A stretch of 64,000 nt of DNA from an uncultured beta proteobacterium (GCA_903848955.1 CAINHS010000007.1:62001-126000); one strand, 5' to 3'; counted from the stretch's first letter, positions 22,801 through 30,805 are shown. The notes: generated from the sequence alone by a model not told the origin. A program made the numbers and translations.

Positions 22801-23106
22801 CTCGCCCACCTTGTACTGCACGGTAATCACCGCCATGCCCGGACGCGAAACGGAATAGACGTGCTCGATGCCGGCGATGCGCGACAGCACCTGTTCCGCC
22901 GGCCGCGCCACCAATGCCTCGACATCCCTGGCCGAGGCGCCGGGGAAGGGGACGAAGACATTGGCCATGGTGACGTTGATCTGCGGCTCTTCCTCGCGCG
23001 GCGTGATCAGGGTTGCGCCAACGCCGAGCAGCAGGGCGATCAGCGCGATCAGGGGCGTCAGGGAATTCCTGAGAAAGTACTCTGCAATTCGACCGGAGAT
23101 GCCCAC
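19846..23106 (-). CDS. RND efflux transporter permease
   Basis: 1086 residues, the usual length for an inner-membrane RND pump (12 helices, two large periplasmic loops). N-terminus PLIALIALLLGVGATLITPREEEPQINV and FSIGILVDDAIVVVENIHRW, with the proton-relay Asp pair in TM4, are typical of AcrB-like proteins of the PREEEPQ subgroup. Substrate is not clear from sequence. Around residues 509-530 it contains an insert reading TEDTESTEK encoded by an inverted-repeat element (21517-21580), in frame. It forms an operon with the adaptor gene (15-nt gap). Confidence 0.92.
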   Translation of the reverse strand: MGISGRIAEYFLRNSLTPLIALIALLLGVGATLITPREEEPQINVTMANVFVPFPGASARDVEALVARPAEQVLSRIAGIEHVYSVSRPGMAVITVQYKVGEEPIQALVRLYDTINSHRDWLSPNLGVMDPIIKPRGIDDVPIVTLTFHSAVADSPAPGSAFELQQVARAAEIDLKRIAGTRDVATIGGPGHVIRVVMDADRMNGHGITAQDLKAALQVSNASQPAGRLVSGNREILVQTGTYIESAADVRRLVVGVFDARPVYLADVAQVVDGADQPVSYVWHGDRKAEFPAVTLSVSKKPGVNAADVAEAVIARAEALKGTVIPDGVEFTVTRNYGATATDKAQKLIGKLVFATAFVVLLVLFALGRREAVIVGAAVSLTLAATLFASWAYGFTLNRVSLFALIFSIGILVDDAIVVVENIHRWHLLQPDKPLWQIIPPAVDEVGGPTILATFTVIAALLPMAFVTGLMGPYMSPIPINASMGMFISLAIAFVITPWLALKLMKPHLATEDTESTEKGFHASTSASVADRFFRRIMTPLLDPQTGKAARRKLWLGILAAILASVSLGLVKLVVLKMLPFDNKSEFQIVLDMPVGTPLEATAAVLREISAEIAQVEEVADYQAYAGTASPINFNGLVRQYYLRTAPEMGDIQVNLVDKKHRHRQSHEIAVSVRERVVAVARKHGGNAKVVEVPPGPPVMSPIVAEIYGPDYAGQIAVAKQVRAAFESTADIVGVDDTVDADAEKLVLRVAQAKAALLGVAQKDIVDVVRLGLSGEDVTPVHDGDAKYEIPVRIVLPAERQNSIDQLLKLKLRGRDGQMVPVSEVVEIRHTLREKVIYHKDLLPVVFVTGDMGGKLDSPLYGMFAIQRQLETAFPPAPFPGKGVTEQRFAPLALEQYFFHQPKDPYAGYSLKWDGEWQVTYETFRDMGAAYAVGLILIYLLVVAQFKSYLVPLIIMAPIPLTIIGVMPGHALFGAQYTATSMIGMIALAGIIVRNSILLVDFINEQVAGGMDFAEAVIQAAAIRAKPIVLTGLAAMLGALFIVDDPIFAGLALSLIFGIFVSTVLTLVVIPVLYYAAMKTRLQPAA
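21517..21580 (-). mobile_element. Inverted-repeat element copy C, in frame within the RND pump gene
   Basis: AGCCACAGAGG at 21517-21527 and CCTCTGTGGCT at 21570-21580 are perfect 11-bp inverted repeats, with CTCTGTGCTCTCTGTGTCC as the longer CTCTGTG-type arm. On the coding strand it gives TEDTESTEK, similar to the GxxExxY leader RDTEAQR. The reading frame is kept and no stop is introduced. It sits after TM6, at the start of a cytoplasm-facing stretch (FRRIMTPLLD follows). Confidence 0.7.
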
Positions 23107-23121
23107 GTCTGCCTCGCGACT

Positions 23122-24153
23122 TCAGCGGCCTGAGGCGGCTTTGAGCTCAATGCCGGTTTTTACCGGAGTGAGGCTGACCCGCTCGCCGGGACTGATGCCG
23201 GCCAGCACTTCCAGTTCGCCGCCGGATACGGCCTCGCCCAGCCGCACCTGCCGCAGGTGCGCGCCGTTTTTTTCGTCCACCACATAGACCGCGCTGACCT
23301 CGCCCCGCCGCATGACGGCGGCCGGCGGCACGGTGAGCTTTTGCACCCGGGCGATGGTGAAATGAGCGCGGGCATACATACCGGGAACCACGCCTTCGAT
23401 GTTTTCCGGCAGGTACAGGCGCGCCGTCGCAGTGTGACTGCGGGCATCAACCGTCGGCAGGATCTCCACCCGAATGGCATCAACCCAGGTACCGGTTTCG
23501 GGGAACTCGATGCGGGCGCGCGCCGCCTTCTTCAGCTCCGCCAGCTTGTATTGCGGCAGGCTGGCAATCACGCGCAGGCCCTTGGGGTCGAAAACCGTGA
23601 ACAGCGGCCGGCCGGGCGCTGCCATCTCGCCCAGTTCGATATGCCGCTGCGCCACCAGTCCGGCCATTGGCGCGGTTACCGCCCCATGCGACAGGGTGGC
23701 GCCGGCAGTCCCCGCCGCACCTTGTGCCGCCTGCCACGCGGCGGTCGCCTGATCGAGCGCGGCCTGGCTGACAAACTTCCGCGCATGAAGGCTCTGCGTC
23801 CGCTCATACGCCGCACTGGCCTGCGCCAACGTGGCGCGCGCACCGGCGTCGGAACCGGCCGCCTCGCGGGCGTCGAGCCGCATCAGCACTTCACCCTGCT
23901 TGACGCGTTGCCCGGGGTCGGCGCGAAGCGCGATGACCCGACCCGCCACCTGCGCTGCCACGGTAGCCTGATTCACGGCTTCCACCGTAGCTTCGACCGG
24001 GAAAGCGAGATCCGCTTCGCGCAACTGCACCACGATGCTGGTCGGCGCTGCCTCGGCGGCAACAGCTCCGCCCGCCGGCAGCATGGAAGCCAGCAAGGCG
24101 GCCGTCAGGAGGAGGCCCCGGGGGCAAAAGAATTCAATCAGTCGTATCGTCAT
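23122..24153 (-). CDS. RND efflux periplasmic adaptor (membrane fusion protein)
   Basis: 343 residues. A signal peptide (RGLLLTAALLASMLPAGGAVAAEA) leads to a split biotinyl-lipoyl domain (VAAQVAGRVIALRADPGQRVKQGEVLMRLDA ... GAVTAPMAGLVAQRHIELGEM), a coiled-coil hairpin between, then beta-barrel (PQYKLAELKK) and membrane-proximal domains. It bridges the RND pump to an outer-membrane channel, whose gene is not in the window. The ATG at 24151-24153 lies directly against a palindromic operator whose arm includes the AAGGA ribosome site. Confidence 0.92.
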   Translation of the reverse strand: MTIRLIEFFCPRGLLLTAALLASMLPAGGAVAAEAAPTSIVVQLREADLAFPVEATVEAVNQATVAAQVAGRVIALRADPGQRVKQGEVLMRLDAREAAGSDAGARATLAQASAAYERTQSLHARKFVSQAALDQATAAWQAAQGAAGTAGATLSHGAVTAPMAGLVAQRHIELGEMAAPGRPLFTVFDPKGLRVIASLPQYKLAELKKAARARIEFPETGTWVDAIRVEILPTVDARSHTATARLYLPENIEGVVPGMYARAHFTIARVQKLTVPPAAVMRRGEVSAVYVVDEKNGAHLRQVRLGEAVSGGELEVLAGISPGERVSLTPVKTGIELKAASGR

Positions 24154-24154
24154 G

Positions 24155-24176
24155 AATATAAGTATATCCTTATATT
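24155..24176. promoter_or_regulatory. Palindromic operator at the efflux operon start
   Basis: AATATAAG (24155-24162) and CTTATATT (24169-24176) form a perfect 8-bp inverted repeat with a 6-nt spacer TATATC, ending 2 nt from the adaptor start codon. It is strikingly AT-rich in a GC-rich region. The shape suits a dimeric winged-helix repressor such as ArsR/SmtB types, which is inference; no regulator gene is adjacent. Binding would also hide the ribosome site. Confidence 0.6.
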
Positions 24177-24255
24177 ACTGGCAAATCAAACCGGCTGACC
24201 GAAAAAAATTTCTCTTACCCGGCGGCAACGGAGGATTCCGCTGCCCGGCAAGCAA

Positions 24256-24657
24256 TCAGTCCGGCGGCGGCGCGGCAGCCGCCGGCGACTGGTCAGTACG
24301 GGCATTCATGGCGTAGTCGGCCATCGCCGCCAGCACCGGCCCGGCCTCGCCTACCGGCGCGGCAAGCGTGATCTCCAGCCCGGCATGCCGATCCATGGCG
24401 TTCGCCGCCATCTGCGGCAAATCCTTTTTGATGTGACTGCCGGCCGCCATGAAAATCGGTACGACAACGATTTCCCCGGCGCCCTGCCGTACCAGGCAAT
24501 CCACCGCCTCATCGAAGCTCGGTCGCATCAGTTCGAGGAAACCCGGCTCGACCAGGGCTTCCGGGTCGCGGCCGAGAATGGCGTCGCGGATGCGATGGAA
24601 GGGCTGCGCCCACTCCGGGTTGCGCGCACCGTGGCCGAACAGCAGTATGCCTTTCAC
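24256..24657 (-). CDS. cbiX: CbiX/SirB-like chelatase
   Basis: 133 residues, the short single-domain form. The first metal-binding His is in ILLFGHGARNPEWAQPF and the second in VVPIFMAAGSHIKKDLP, both expected for sirohydrochlorin cobalt or ferrochelatases (siroheme or cobalamin synthesis). It overlaps the upstream MFS gene by 4 nt, so the two are co-translated. The last 15 residues are a low-complexity Ala/Pro tail. Metal choice cannot be told from sequence. Confidence 0.85.
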   Translation of the reverse strand: MKGILLFGHGARNPEWAQPFHRIRDAILGRDPEALVEPGFLELMRPSFDEAVDCLVRQGAGEIVVVPIFMAAGSHIKKDLPQMAANAMDRHAGLEITLAAPVGEAGPVLAAMADYAMNARTDQSPAAAAPPPD

Positions 24658-25916
24658 ATTTCTTCCTTTGCCCGCCAGACATTACGGCAACCGGTCTCGG
24701 TCACCAGCAGCGTTGCGCACCAGCCGGCGACCGCCGCCGCGGTCAATAACATCAGGCCGTTGCTCCAGTCAGCGGCAGAATAGATGCGCACGCCGGCCTC
24801 CATTCTGCCATCCCAACTGCGTTCCATGAGCCATCCCACCATGGGTTGCAGAATGGCCGGTCCGAGGAAGATGCCGACATTCACCACGCTGGTGGCCATG
24901 CCCGAGAGCTGCGGCGGATTGACTTCCTTGGCACTGGCCCAGGACAGGGTAAAGCCCGCCGTGGCCAGGCCCATAACCATGCAGAGGGCGTAGGTGGCGG
25001 CCAGCGGCAATGCACCCTCTGCCCGCCCCGTCGCCCAGAGCCAGACGCCCCAGCCGAGAACATGCACACCCGAGACCGCCAGCGCCACCGCCCTGCGCCG
25101 CCCCAATGCATCCGAGACGCGACCCCACAGGGCCGAGCCGATGGCGAAGCCGAGAAAGTAAATACTCACATGACTGGAAGCGGTGGCACGCGTCATGCCC
25201 TGCATCTGCGTCAGATAGGGCACCGCCCACAGTCCGGCAAAGGCAAAAAAGGCGCCCGACAAGCCGGCGTTGGCGAAGAAGCCGGGCCAGGTGGCGCGGT
25301 TCTTCAGTACCGATGCCAAACCCTTGACCCAGGCCGCACGATCCACCTTGCCGGCCGGTGTCTCGATGACCCAGGCGCGGCTGGCGAAGGCCAGCGCGAA
25401 GGACAACAGCCCGACCACGACAAACACCTGGCGCCAGCCGGCGGCCTGTGTCGCCCACGCCAGCGGCGCGCCGGCGAGTATCGAGCCGAGATTGCCTATC
25501 ATCATGCACAGCCCGGTCAGGGTGGCGAAGCGACGTTCGTCGAAGCCGATAGCCAGCAACTTGAGCATGGCGATGAAGGTCACCGAAACACCAAGGCCGA
25601 CCAGGGTACGCCCGGCAAAGGCCAGTTCGAAGCTCGGCGCCAGGCCGAACAGGATCGCCCCGACGCCGGCCACCAGCCCGCCCCAGAACAGGATGCGGCG
25701 CGGCCCCAGGGTGTCGGCGAGCACCCCGGTGGGGATCTGCATCAGGGTATAGACGTAAAAGTAGGTGGCGGCCAGCGTCCCCAGTTGCGCGCCGCCGATG
25801 GCGAAGCTGACCTGCAGATCGCCGGAGATCGCCGCCGGGGCGACGCGATGAAAGAAGGACAGCAGGTAGGCCCCAATCGCCACGCCAAGACCGAGCATCA
25901 CCGCCGGGCGGTTCAA
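24654..25916 (-). CDS. MFS transporter
   Basis: 420 residues, 12 predicted helices. MFS motif A-like segment between TM2 and TM3 (GVLADTLGPRRILFWGGLVAGVG) and the N-terminal SFFHRVAPAAISGDLQ recall the NarK/anion:cation symporter branch of MFS. The start is TTG 25916; GTGAGG about 7 nt upstream serves as ribosome site and lies at the edge of inverted-repeat element D. An internal ATG at codon 7 is an alternative. It is coupled to cbiX by a 4-nt overlap; substrate unknown. Confidence 0.88.
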   Translation of the reverse strand: MNRPAVMLGLGVAIGAYLLSFFHRVAPAAISGDLQVSFAIGGAQLGTLAATYFYVYTLMQIPTGVLADTLGPRRILFWGGLVAGVGAILFGLAPSFELAFAGRTLVGLGVSVTFIAMLKLLAIGFDERRFATLTGLCMMIGNLGSILAGAPLAWATQAAGWRQVFVVVGLLSFALAFASRAWVIETPAGKVDRAAWVKGLASVLKNRATWPGFFANAGLSGAFFAFAGLWAVPYLTQMQGMTRATASSHVSIYFLGFAIGSALWGRVSDALGRRRAVALAVSGVHVLGWGVWLWATGRAEGALPLAATYALCMVMGLATAGFTLSWASAKEVNPPQLSGMATSVVNVGIFLGPAILQPMVGWLMERSWDGRMEAGVRIYSAADWSNGLMLLTAAAVAGWCATLLVTETGCRNVWRAKEEM

Positions 25917-25928
25917 ACAAAAACCTCA

Positions 25929-26003
25929 CCACAGAGGCACAGAGGCACGGAGAAAAACAGAAAATTCCTGATTGCACTTCTCTGTGTCTCTGTGTCTCTG
26001 TGG
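25929..26003 (-). mobile_element. Inverted-repeat element copy D, upstream of the MFS gene
   Basis: 25-bp ends at 25929-25953 and 25979-26003 are inverted copies with three mismatches, built from CACAGAGGC / CTCTGTGTC units as in copies A-C. The core is only about 25 nt and non-coding. The end facing the MFS gene reads GGTGAGG on its strand and supplies that gene's ribosome site, as the equivalent end does for trpG and trpD. Confidence 0.72.
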
Positions 26004-26022
26004 TTCCGCCCTGCTCTTGGGT

Positions 26023-26997
26023 TCATTTGAATACTTCGGGATTGAGCAGATTCGGCGGGCGCTGGCCGCCGAGTGCGGCTATCAGGTTGTCGGCGGCGGT
26101 CATCGCCATCGCCATGCGCGTGCTGCGCGAAGAGGAGCCGATGTGCGGCGTCAGGGCGACGTTGTCGAGGCCGAGAAAGCCAGGATTGAGCTTCGGCTCG
26201 CCCTCGAACACGTCCATGCCGGCGCCGGCCAGGCGTCCGCCGCGCAAAGCCGCAATCAGCGCTTCATCATCGACGATGCCGCCGCGCGCGACGTTGATCA
26301 GGTGCGCGGTGGGCTTCATCAGCGCCAGTTCGGCGGCACCGATGATGTGGTGCGTTGCCGGCGAATAAGGCAGCAGCAGCACCAGGAAATCCGACTCGCG
26401 CAGCAGTGTTTCCTTGTCCACCCAACTCGCGCGGCATGCCGCCTCCTGCTCCGCCGGCAGCGGCGTGCGCTTGTGGTAGAGCACCTTCATGTCGAAGCCC
26501 CAGGCGCGCCGCGCCACGGTCTGGCCGATGCGGCCCATGCCGAGAATGCCTAACGTGGCGTGATGCACGTCGGTGCCCAGCCACTGCACGAACTCCCATC
26601 CCTTCCACTCGCCGTTGCGCAGCCAGCGTTCGGCGGCGGGCAGGCGCCGCGCGCTGGCCATCAGCAGCGCCCAGGCCAGGTCGGCGGTGGTGTCGTCGAG
26701 CACGCCCGGGGTGTTGGTCGCCATCACCCCGGCGCGGGTGCAGGCGGCAAGGTCGATATTGTTGTAGCCGACGGCGAAGTTGCACAGCGCCTTCAGCGAT
26801 GGCGCCGCGGCTATCACGTCCGCCGTCAGCGGATCGGTGGCCGCCGTCAGCGCTCCGGCCTTGCCGGCCAGGCGCGCCTTCAGTCCGTCGACGCCGAGAA
26901 TGACATCGGCCTGATTGTCGTCAACTTCGAAGTGCCCGGCCAATCGCGCGATCACCTCCGGGAATACCGCCCGGCTGACCAATACTCTGGGTTTCAT
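26023..26997 (-). CDS. D-2-hydroxyacid dehydrogenase (glyoxylate/hydroxypyruvate reductase type)
   Basis: 324 residues. It reduces 2-oxoacids such as glyoxylate or hydroxypyruvate with NAD(P)H. Nucleotide-binding GILGMGRIGQTVARRA, catalytic Arg in NVARGGIVDDEAL, Glu in DVFEGEPKLNP and His in LTPHIGSSS are all present. Closest in style to GhrB-like glyoxylate reductases. It is followed downstream by element D and the MFS-cbiX pair on the same strand. Confidence 0.9.
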   Translation of the reverse strand: MKPRVLVSRAVFPEVIARLAGHFEVDDNQADVILGVDGLKARLAGKAGALTAATDPLTADVIAAAPSLKALCNFAVGYNNIDLAACTRAGVMATNTPGVLDDTTADLAWALLMASARRLPAAERWLRNGEWKGWEFVQWLGTDVHHATLGILGMGRIGQTVARRAWGFDMKVLYHKRTPLPAEQEAACRASWVDKETLLRESDFLVLLLPYSPATHHIIGAAELALMKPTAHLINVARGGIVDDEALIAALRGGRLAGAGMDVFEGEPKLNPGFLGLDNVALTPHIGSSSRSTRMAMAMTAADNLIAALGGQRPPNLLNPEVFK

Positions 26998-27054
26998 ACA
27001 TTCTCCTTTCGAATCAGGTGATCGCCCCGCCCGGCCGGTACCGCCCCCGTATCT

Positions 27055-28227
27055 TTACCTGACCAGGGTTACCGGCACATCGGTGTGCTGCAGCACCCCC
27101 TTGGCGACCGAACCGAGGACGAGGTCGGCGGCGGCGGAGCGGCCGTGACTGCACATCAGGATCTGGCCGATGCCGTGTTCGCGGACAAAATGCGCGATGG
27201 TCTCGGCCGCCAGGTCGCCGATCACGACATGGTGCTGAAACGGCACTCCGGCAAGTTCGAGCTTCGCTCGCGCTTGCGCCAGTTCCTTGAGGCCCTCGTC
27301 GTGGTAATAGCTCTTCATGTCATCGGCCGAGATGAACTGCGAGACGTCCTTGTGCAGGACATGCTGCACGTTGAGCAGATGGATCTGCAGCGGATCCCGG
27401 TACCAGTCGCGCAGCGCCAGCAGGCGATCGACCGCACGCAACGACGGCTCCGAGCCATCGACCGGCAGCAGCAGTTTGTGCATGCTCGCATCCTCCGTTA
27501 CAGCGCCGCCGGCTGCGGCATCGATTTCGACCAGCGGCCGCTCTTCCTCCCCTGCTTCGGCGCGGGCCGCCAGCAGCTTGCCCAGGCCGATGACGATAAC
27601 CACCCCCGCTACCGGCAGCGCAACATGCAGCCACGAGGCATTGGCCTCGATCCATGGCGCCACCAGTGGATCGGTCACCCCCATTTCCCCCGCAACGTAG
27701 CCCAGCAGCGCCGCACCGAGGGTGACGATGACCGGGTAGCGTTCCATGACCTTGAGCAGCAGGGTGCTGGCGAAAATCACCAGCGGGATGCTGATGCCGA
27801 GGCCGATCATCAGCAGCAGGATGCTGCCCTTGGCCACCGCCGCGACGCCGATGACGTTGTCCAGGCTCATCACCAGGTCGGCGATGAGGATGGTGCGGAT
27901 GGCGGCCGCCATGTTCGAAACCGCGGCCCCCTGGCCCTCGCCGTCCTCCTCGGGCAGCAGCAACTGGATGGCGATCCACAGCAGCAGCAGGGCGCCGATC
28001 AGCTTGAGTGCCGGCAGCTTGAGCAGTTCGACGGCGACCACGGTGAGGATGATGCGCATCACCACCGCCGCGCTGCTGCCCCAGAACACCGCCCGGTTCT
28101 GCTGCGCCGGCGGCAGCGAACGCGCCGCCAGCGCGATGACCACGGCATTATCGCCGGAGAGCACGATATTGACGCCGATGATCTGCAGCAGCGCCACCCA
28201 GAAGGCCGGCGTTCCGAACTCGATCAC
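27055..28227 (-). CDS. TerC/YjbE-family membrane protein fused to a universal stress domain
   Basis: 390 residues. Residues 1-225 are a TerC-type integral membrane domain with paired acidic motifs NIVLSGDNAVVIALA and DLVMSLDNVIGVAAVAKG, associated with metal ion (Mn or tellurite-related) export. After a linker, residues about 250-390 form a UspA domain (HKLLLPVDGSEPSLRAVDRLL ... MCSHGRSAAADLVLGSVAKGVLQHTDVPVTLV) with the GxxG-type ATP-binding pattern. It lies 11 nt after the TRAP large permease, so the Usp part may act like TeaD, which binds TRAP transporters. That role is inference. Confidence 0.88.
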   Translation of the reverse strand: MIEFGTPAFWVALLQIIGVNIVLSGDNAVVIALAARSLPPAQQNRAVFWGSSAAVVMRIILTVVAVELLKLPALKLIGALLLLWIAIQLLLPEEDGEGQGAAVSNMAAAIRTILIADLVMSLDNVIGVAAVAKGSILLLMIGLGISIPLVIFASTLLLKVMERYPVIVTLGAALLGYVAGEMGVTDPLVAPWIEANASWLHVALPVAGVVIVIGLGKLLAARAEAGEEERPLVEIDAAAGGAVTEDASMHKLLLPVDGSEPSLRAVDRLLALRDWYRDPLQIHLLNVQHVLHKDVSQFISADDMKSYYHDEGLKELAQARAKLELAGVPFQHHVVIGDLAAETIAHFVREHGIGQILMCSHGRSAAADLVLGSVAKGVLQHTDVPVTLVR

Positions 28228-28238
28228 GCTCTAGAGGC

Positions 28239-30182
28239 CTACTTGTACAGCACGCCCGGCAGCCACAGGCCGATGCCCGGAAAGATATAGAGCAGGACCA
28301 GCGCCAAACACTGGATGGCCATGAAGGGCATCATGCCGAGGAAGATCTGGTTCAGCGTCACATGCGGCGGCGAAACGCCCTTCAGGTAGAAGGCCGCCAT
28401 CGCCACCGGCGGCGAGAGGAAAGCCGTCTGCAGGTTGAGCGCGACCAGCAGGCCGAAGAACAGCGGATCGACGTTGAAGTGCGGCAGCAGGGGAATGAAG
28501 ATCGGCATGAAGATGACGATGATCTCGGTCCATTCCAGCGGCCAGCCCAGCAGAAAGATGATGACCTGGGCCAGGATCATGAACTGCGTCGGCGTCATGT
28601 TCAGCGACAGCACCCACTGGTTGATGATCTCCTGTCCGCCGAGCAGGGCGAAGGCCGCCGAAAAGATCGACGAGCCGACGAACAGCCAGCACACCATGGC
28701 GCTGGTCTTGGCGGTGAGGAACACCGATTCCTTGACGACGCCCATGTTGAGGCGGCCGTAGGCAGCGGCCAGCAGCAGGCCGCCCATCGAGCCCATCGCC
28801 GCCGCCTCGGTCGGCGTCGCCATGCCGAAGACGATGGTGCCGAGCACCGCCAGGATCAGCATTGCCAGCGGGAAAAACGATCCCAACAGCATCTTGAAGA
28901 TTTCCAGCCGGGCGAAGGTGAAAATGGCATAGAACGCCGCCAGAGACGCTATCCCGAGGCCAAAAGTGATCCAGTAGCCCAGCGGCGCGGGCAAGCGTTC
29001 GGCGGGGGCCGTTTCTGCAGCCGTCACCGGCTTCGCTACGGGTGCCGCCACTGCAGCCGGCTTCTGTTCAGCCGCCGTCACCGGCGGCTCCTTGAGCCCG
29101 CCTTCCTGAGGAGGTTCCTTGAGCCCACCTTCTTGCGGCGGCTCCTGCAAGCCACTGCTTTCGGACTTGGCGTCCCCGCCGCTGTCAAACCCGGTACCCA
29201 TTTCGACCGCATCGGCCGAAATCGCCTCGGGCGGCGTGGTGACCATGCGATAGGTCAAACCCATGGCCGCAGTAAACATAAGCGCCGGCAGCAGGGCGAT
29301 GAAGAGTTGCTTGGCCAAGGTGCGGCGCGGCACATCGGGATTGAGATTGCCCTTGATCGCCGCGATCAGGCCACGCACGACATTGTTGCCAAAAGTCCGG
29401 CTGATATCTTCGGCATATTTCGGCAGCACCACGATCCTGTCTTCCTCGGACAGCGGAGGCGCCAGGTGGGGCTTCAGCTTGGCCACGACGATGATGTAGC
29501 CGACATACAGGGTCGCCAGCATGATGCCGGGGAAGAAAGCGCCTGCGTAAAGCTTCACTACCGAGACGCCGGCGGTGGCGCCATACACGATCAGCAATAC
29601 CGAGGGCGGGATCAGGATCCCCAGGCAACCGCCGGCGGTAATCGCACCGGCCGCAAGCCTGACCTGGTAGCCGGCCTTGAGCATGGCCGGCAGGGCCAGC
29701 AGGCCCATCAGGGTGACCACGGCGCCGACGATGCCGGTGGCGGTGGCGAATATCGCGCAGGTGACCACGGTGGCCACGGCCAGCGAGCCCGGCACTCTGG
29801 CCATGGCCAGGTGCAGGCTCTTGAACAGCTTTTCGATCAGGTTGGCGCGTTCGACCAGATAGCCCATGAAGACGAACAGCGGGATCGAGATCAGCACGTC
29901 GTTGGACATCACCGAGTAGGCCCGCTGCACCATCAGGTCCAGCGTCTGCTGTACCGCCAGAGCAGGATTCTGGCTGCGGAAGGCGAACCAGGCGAACATC
30001 ATGCCCATGCCCATCAGGGTAAACGCGGTGGGGAAACCCATCATGATGGCGACCACGATCAGGGCCAGCATCAGCAGGCCGAGATGGCCGTTGGTCATTT
30101 GCGAGGGCGCCGGCATCAGCACGAACACGCCGATGACCACTGCCGCCAGGATGGCGAGGCCGAACCAGATTTCCTTTTTCAT
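28239..30182 (-). CDS. TRAP transporter large permease (DctM type)
   Basis: 647 residues, longer than the common 430. It carries the DctM signatures MGFPTAFTLMGMGMMFA, SIPLFVFMGYLVERA, AITAGGCLGILIPPS and ATPTEAAAMGSMGGLLLA. Between the helix pairs, residues about 320-400 form a Pro/Glu/Ala-rich linker with a 9-residue tandem repeat (GLKEPPQEG). It works with the DctQ and DctP proteins encoded upstream to import an organic acid with sodium or protons. Overlaps dctQ by 4 nt. Confidence 0.92.
   Translation of the reverse strand: MKKEIWFGLAILAAVVIGVFVLMPAPSQMTNGHLGLLMLALIVVAIMMGFPTAFTLMGMGMMFAWFAFRSQNPALAVQQTLDLMVQRAYSVMSNDVLISIPLFVFMGYLVERANLIEKLFKSLHLAMARVPGSLAVATVVTCAIFATATGIVGAVVTLMGLLALPAMLKAGYQVRLAAGAITAGGCLGILIPPSVLLIVYGATAGVSVVKLYAGAFFPGIMLATLYVGYIIVVAKLKPHLAPPLSEEDRIVVLPKYAEDISRTFGNNVVRGLIAAIKGNLNPDVPRRTLAKQLFIALLPALMFTAAMGLTYRMVTTPPEAISADAVEMGTGFDSGGDAKSESSGLQEPPQEGGLKEPPQEGGLKEPPVTAAEQKPAAVAAPVAKPVTAAETAPAERLPAPLGYWITFGLGIASLAAFYAIFTFARLEIFKMLLGSFFPLAMLILAVLGTIVFGMATPTEAAAMGSMGGLLLAAAYGRLNMGVVKESVFLTAKTSAMVCWLFVGSSIFSAAFALLGGQEIINQWVLSLNMTPTQFMILAQVIIFLLGWPLEWTEIIVIFMPIFIPLLPHFNVDPLFFGLLVALNLQTAFLSPPVAMAAFYLKGVSPPHVTLNQIFLGMMPFMAIQCLALVLLYIFPGIGLWLPGVLYK
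29083..29155 (-). repeat. 27-bp tandem repeat, 2.7 units, in the TRAP permease gene
   Basis: Units 29083-29109, 29110-29136 and partial 29137-29155 encode GL[KQ]EPPQEG repeats of the cytoplasmic or periplasmic linker. The period is a multiple of three, so copy changes would keep the frame. Confidence 0.8.
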
Positions 30183-30805
30183 TTCCCGGCCCCTTCCTGA
30201 GCAACAACAATCGCATCGAGGCTGGCGATGTCGTCATCCTTGACGTGCACCATTTCTTTCAGCTTGTCGACGTCGACTTCCTCGACATCCTCCTCGCGCG
30301 AGGGCCATTCGCCCTGCTGCAGGCAGACGATGCAGCGCAGGATTTCCACCACGCCCTGCACCAGCAACATGGCGCCGGCCAGCGGAATGATGGTCTTGAA
30401 CGGATAGACCGGCGGGCCGTCGGCGGTGATGTTCGAAATCTCCTTGATCGCCCATGACTCGGCGGCATAGGAGTAACCGGCCCAAGCGAGAGCGACGACG
30501 CCGGGAATGAAAAACAATATGTAGAGGGCGAGATCCAGGCCGGCCTGCAGGCGGGGCGGGAAGAAGCCGTAGAGCACGTCGCCGCGGACATGCCCGTTCT
30601 TGGACAGGGTGTAGGCGCCGGACATCATGAACATCGCGCCGTACATCATGATCATGACGTCGAAGGCCCAGGGGTGCGGATGGTCAAGCACATAGCGCGA
30701 GAACACCTCCCAGGTGATCATGAGGGTCAGCAACAGAATCAGCCAGGAAAAGGCGTGCCCGACCTTCGTGCTCACCTTGTCAACGAAGAGAAATAATTTC
30801 TGCAT
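30179..30805 (-). CDS. TRAP transporter small permease (DctQ type)
   Basis: 208 residues with four hydrophobic helices (HAFSWLILLLTLMITWEVFSRYVLD; FDVMIMMYGAMFMMSGAYTL; LDLALYILFFIPGVVALAWAGY; IIPLAGAMLLVQGVVEIL). The WEVFSRYVLDHPHPW and LSKNGHVRGDV phrases are typical of DctQ. A charged C-terminal tail (about 35 residues) is unusual but harmless. It lies between the substrate-binding protein and the large permease genes. Confidence 0.9.
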   Translation of the reverse strand: MQKLFLFVDKVSTKVGHAFSWLILLLTLMITWEVFSRYVLDHPHPWAFDVMIMMYGAMFMMSGAYTLSKNGHVRGDVLYGFFPPRLQAGLDLALYILFFIPGVVALAWAGYSYAAESWAIKEISNITADGPPVYPFKTIIPLAGAMLLVQGVVEILRCIVCLQQGEWPSREEDVEEVDVDKLKEMVHVKDDDIASLDAIVVAQEGAGK

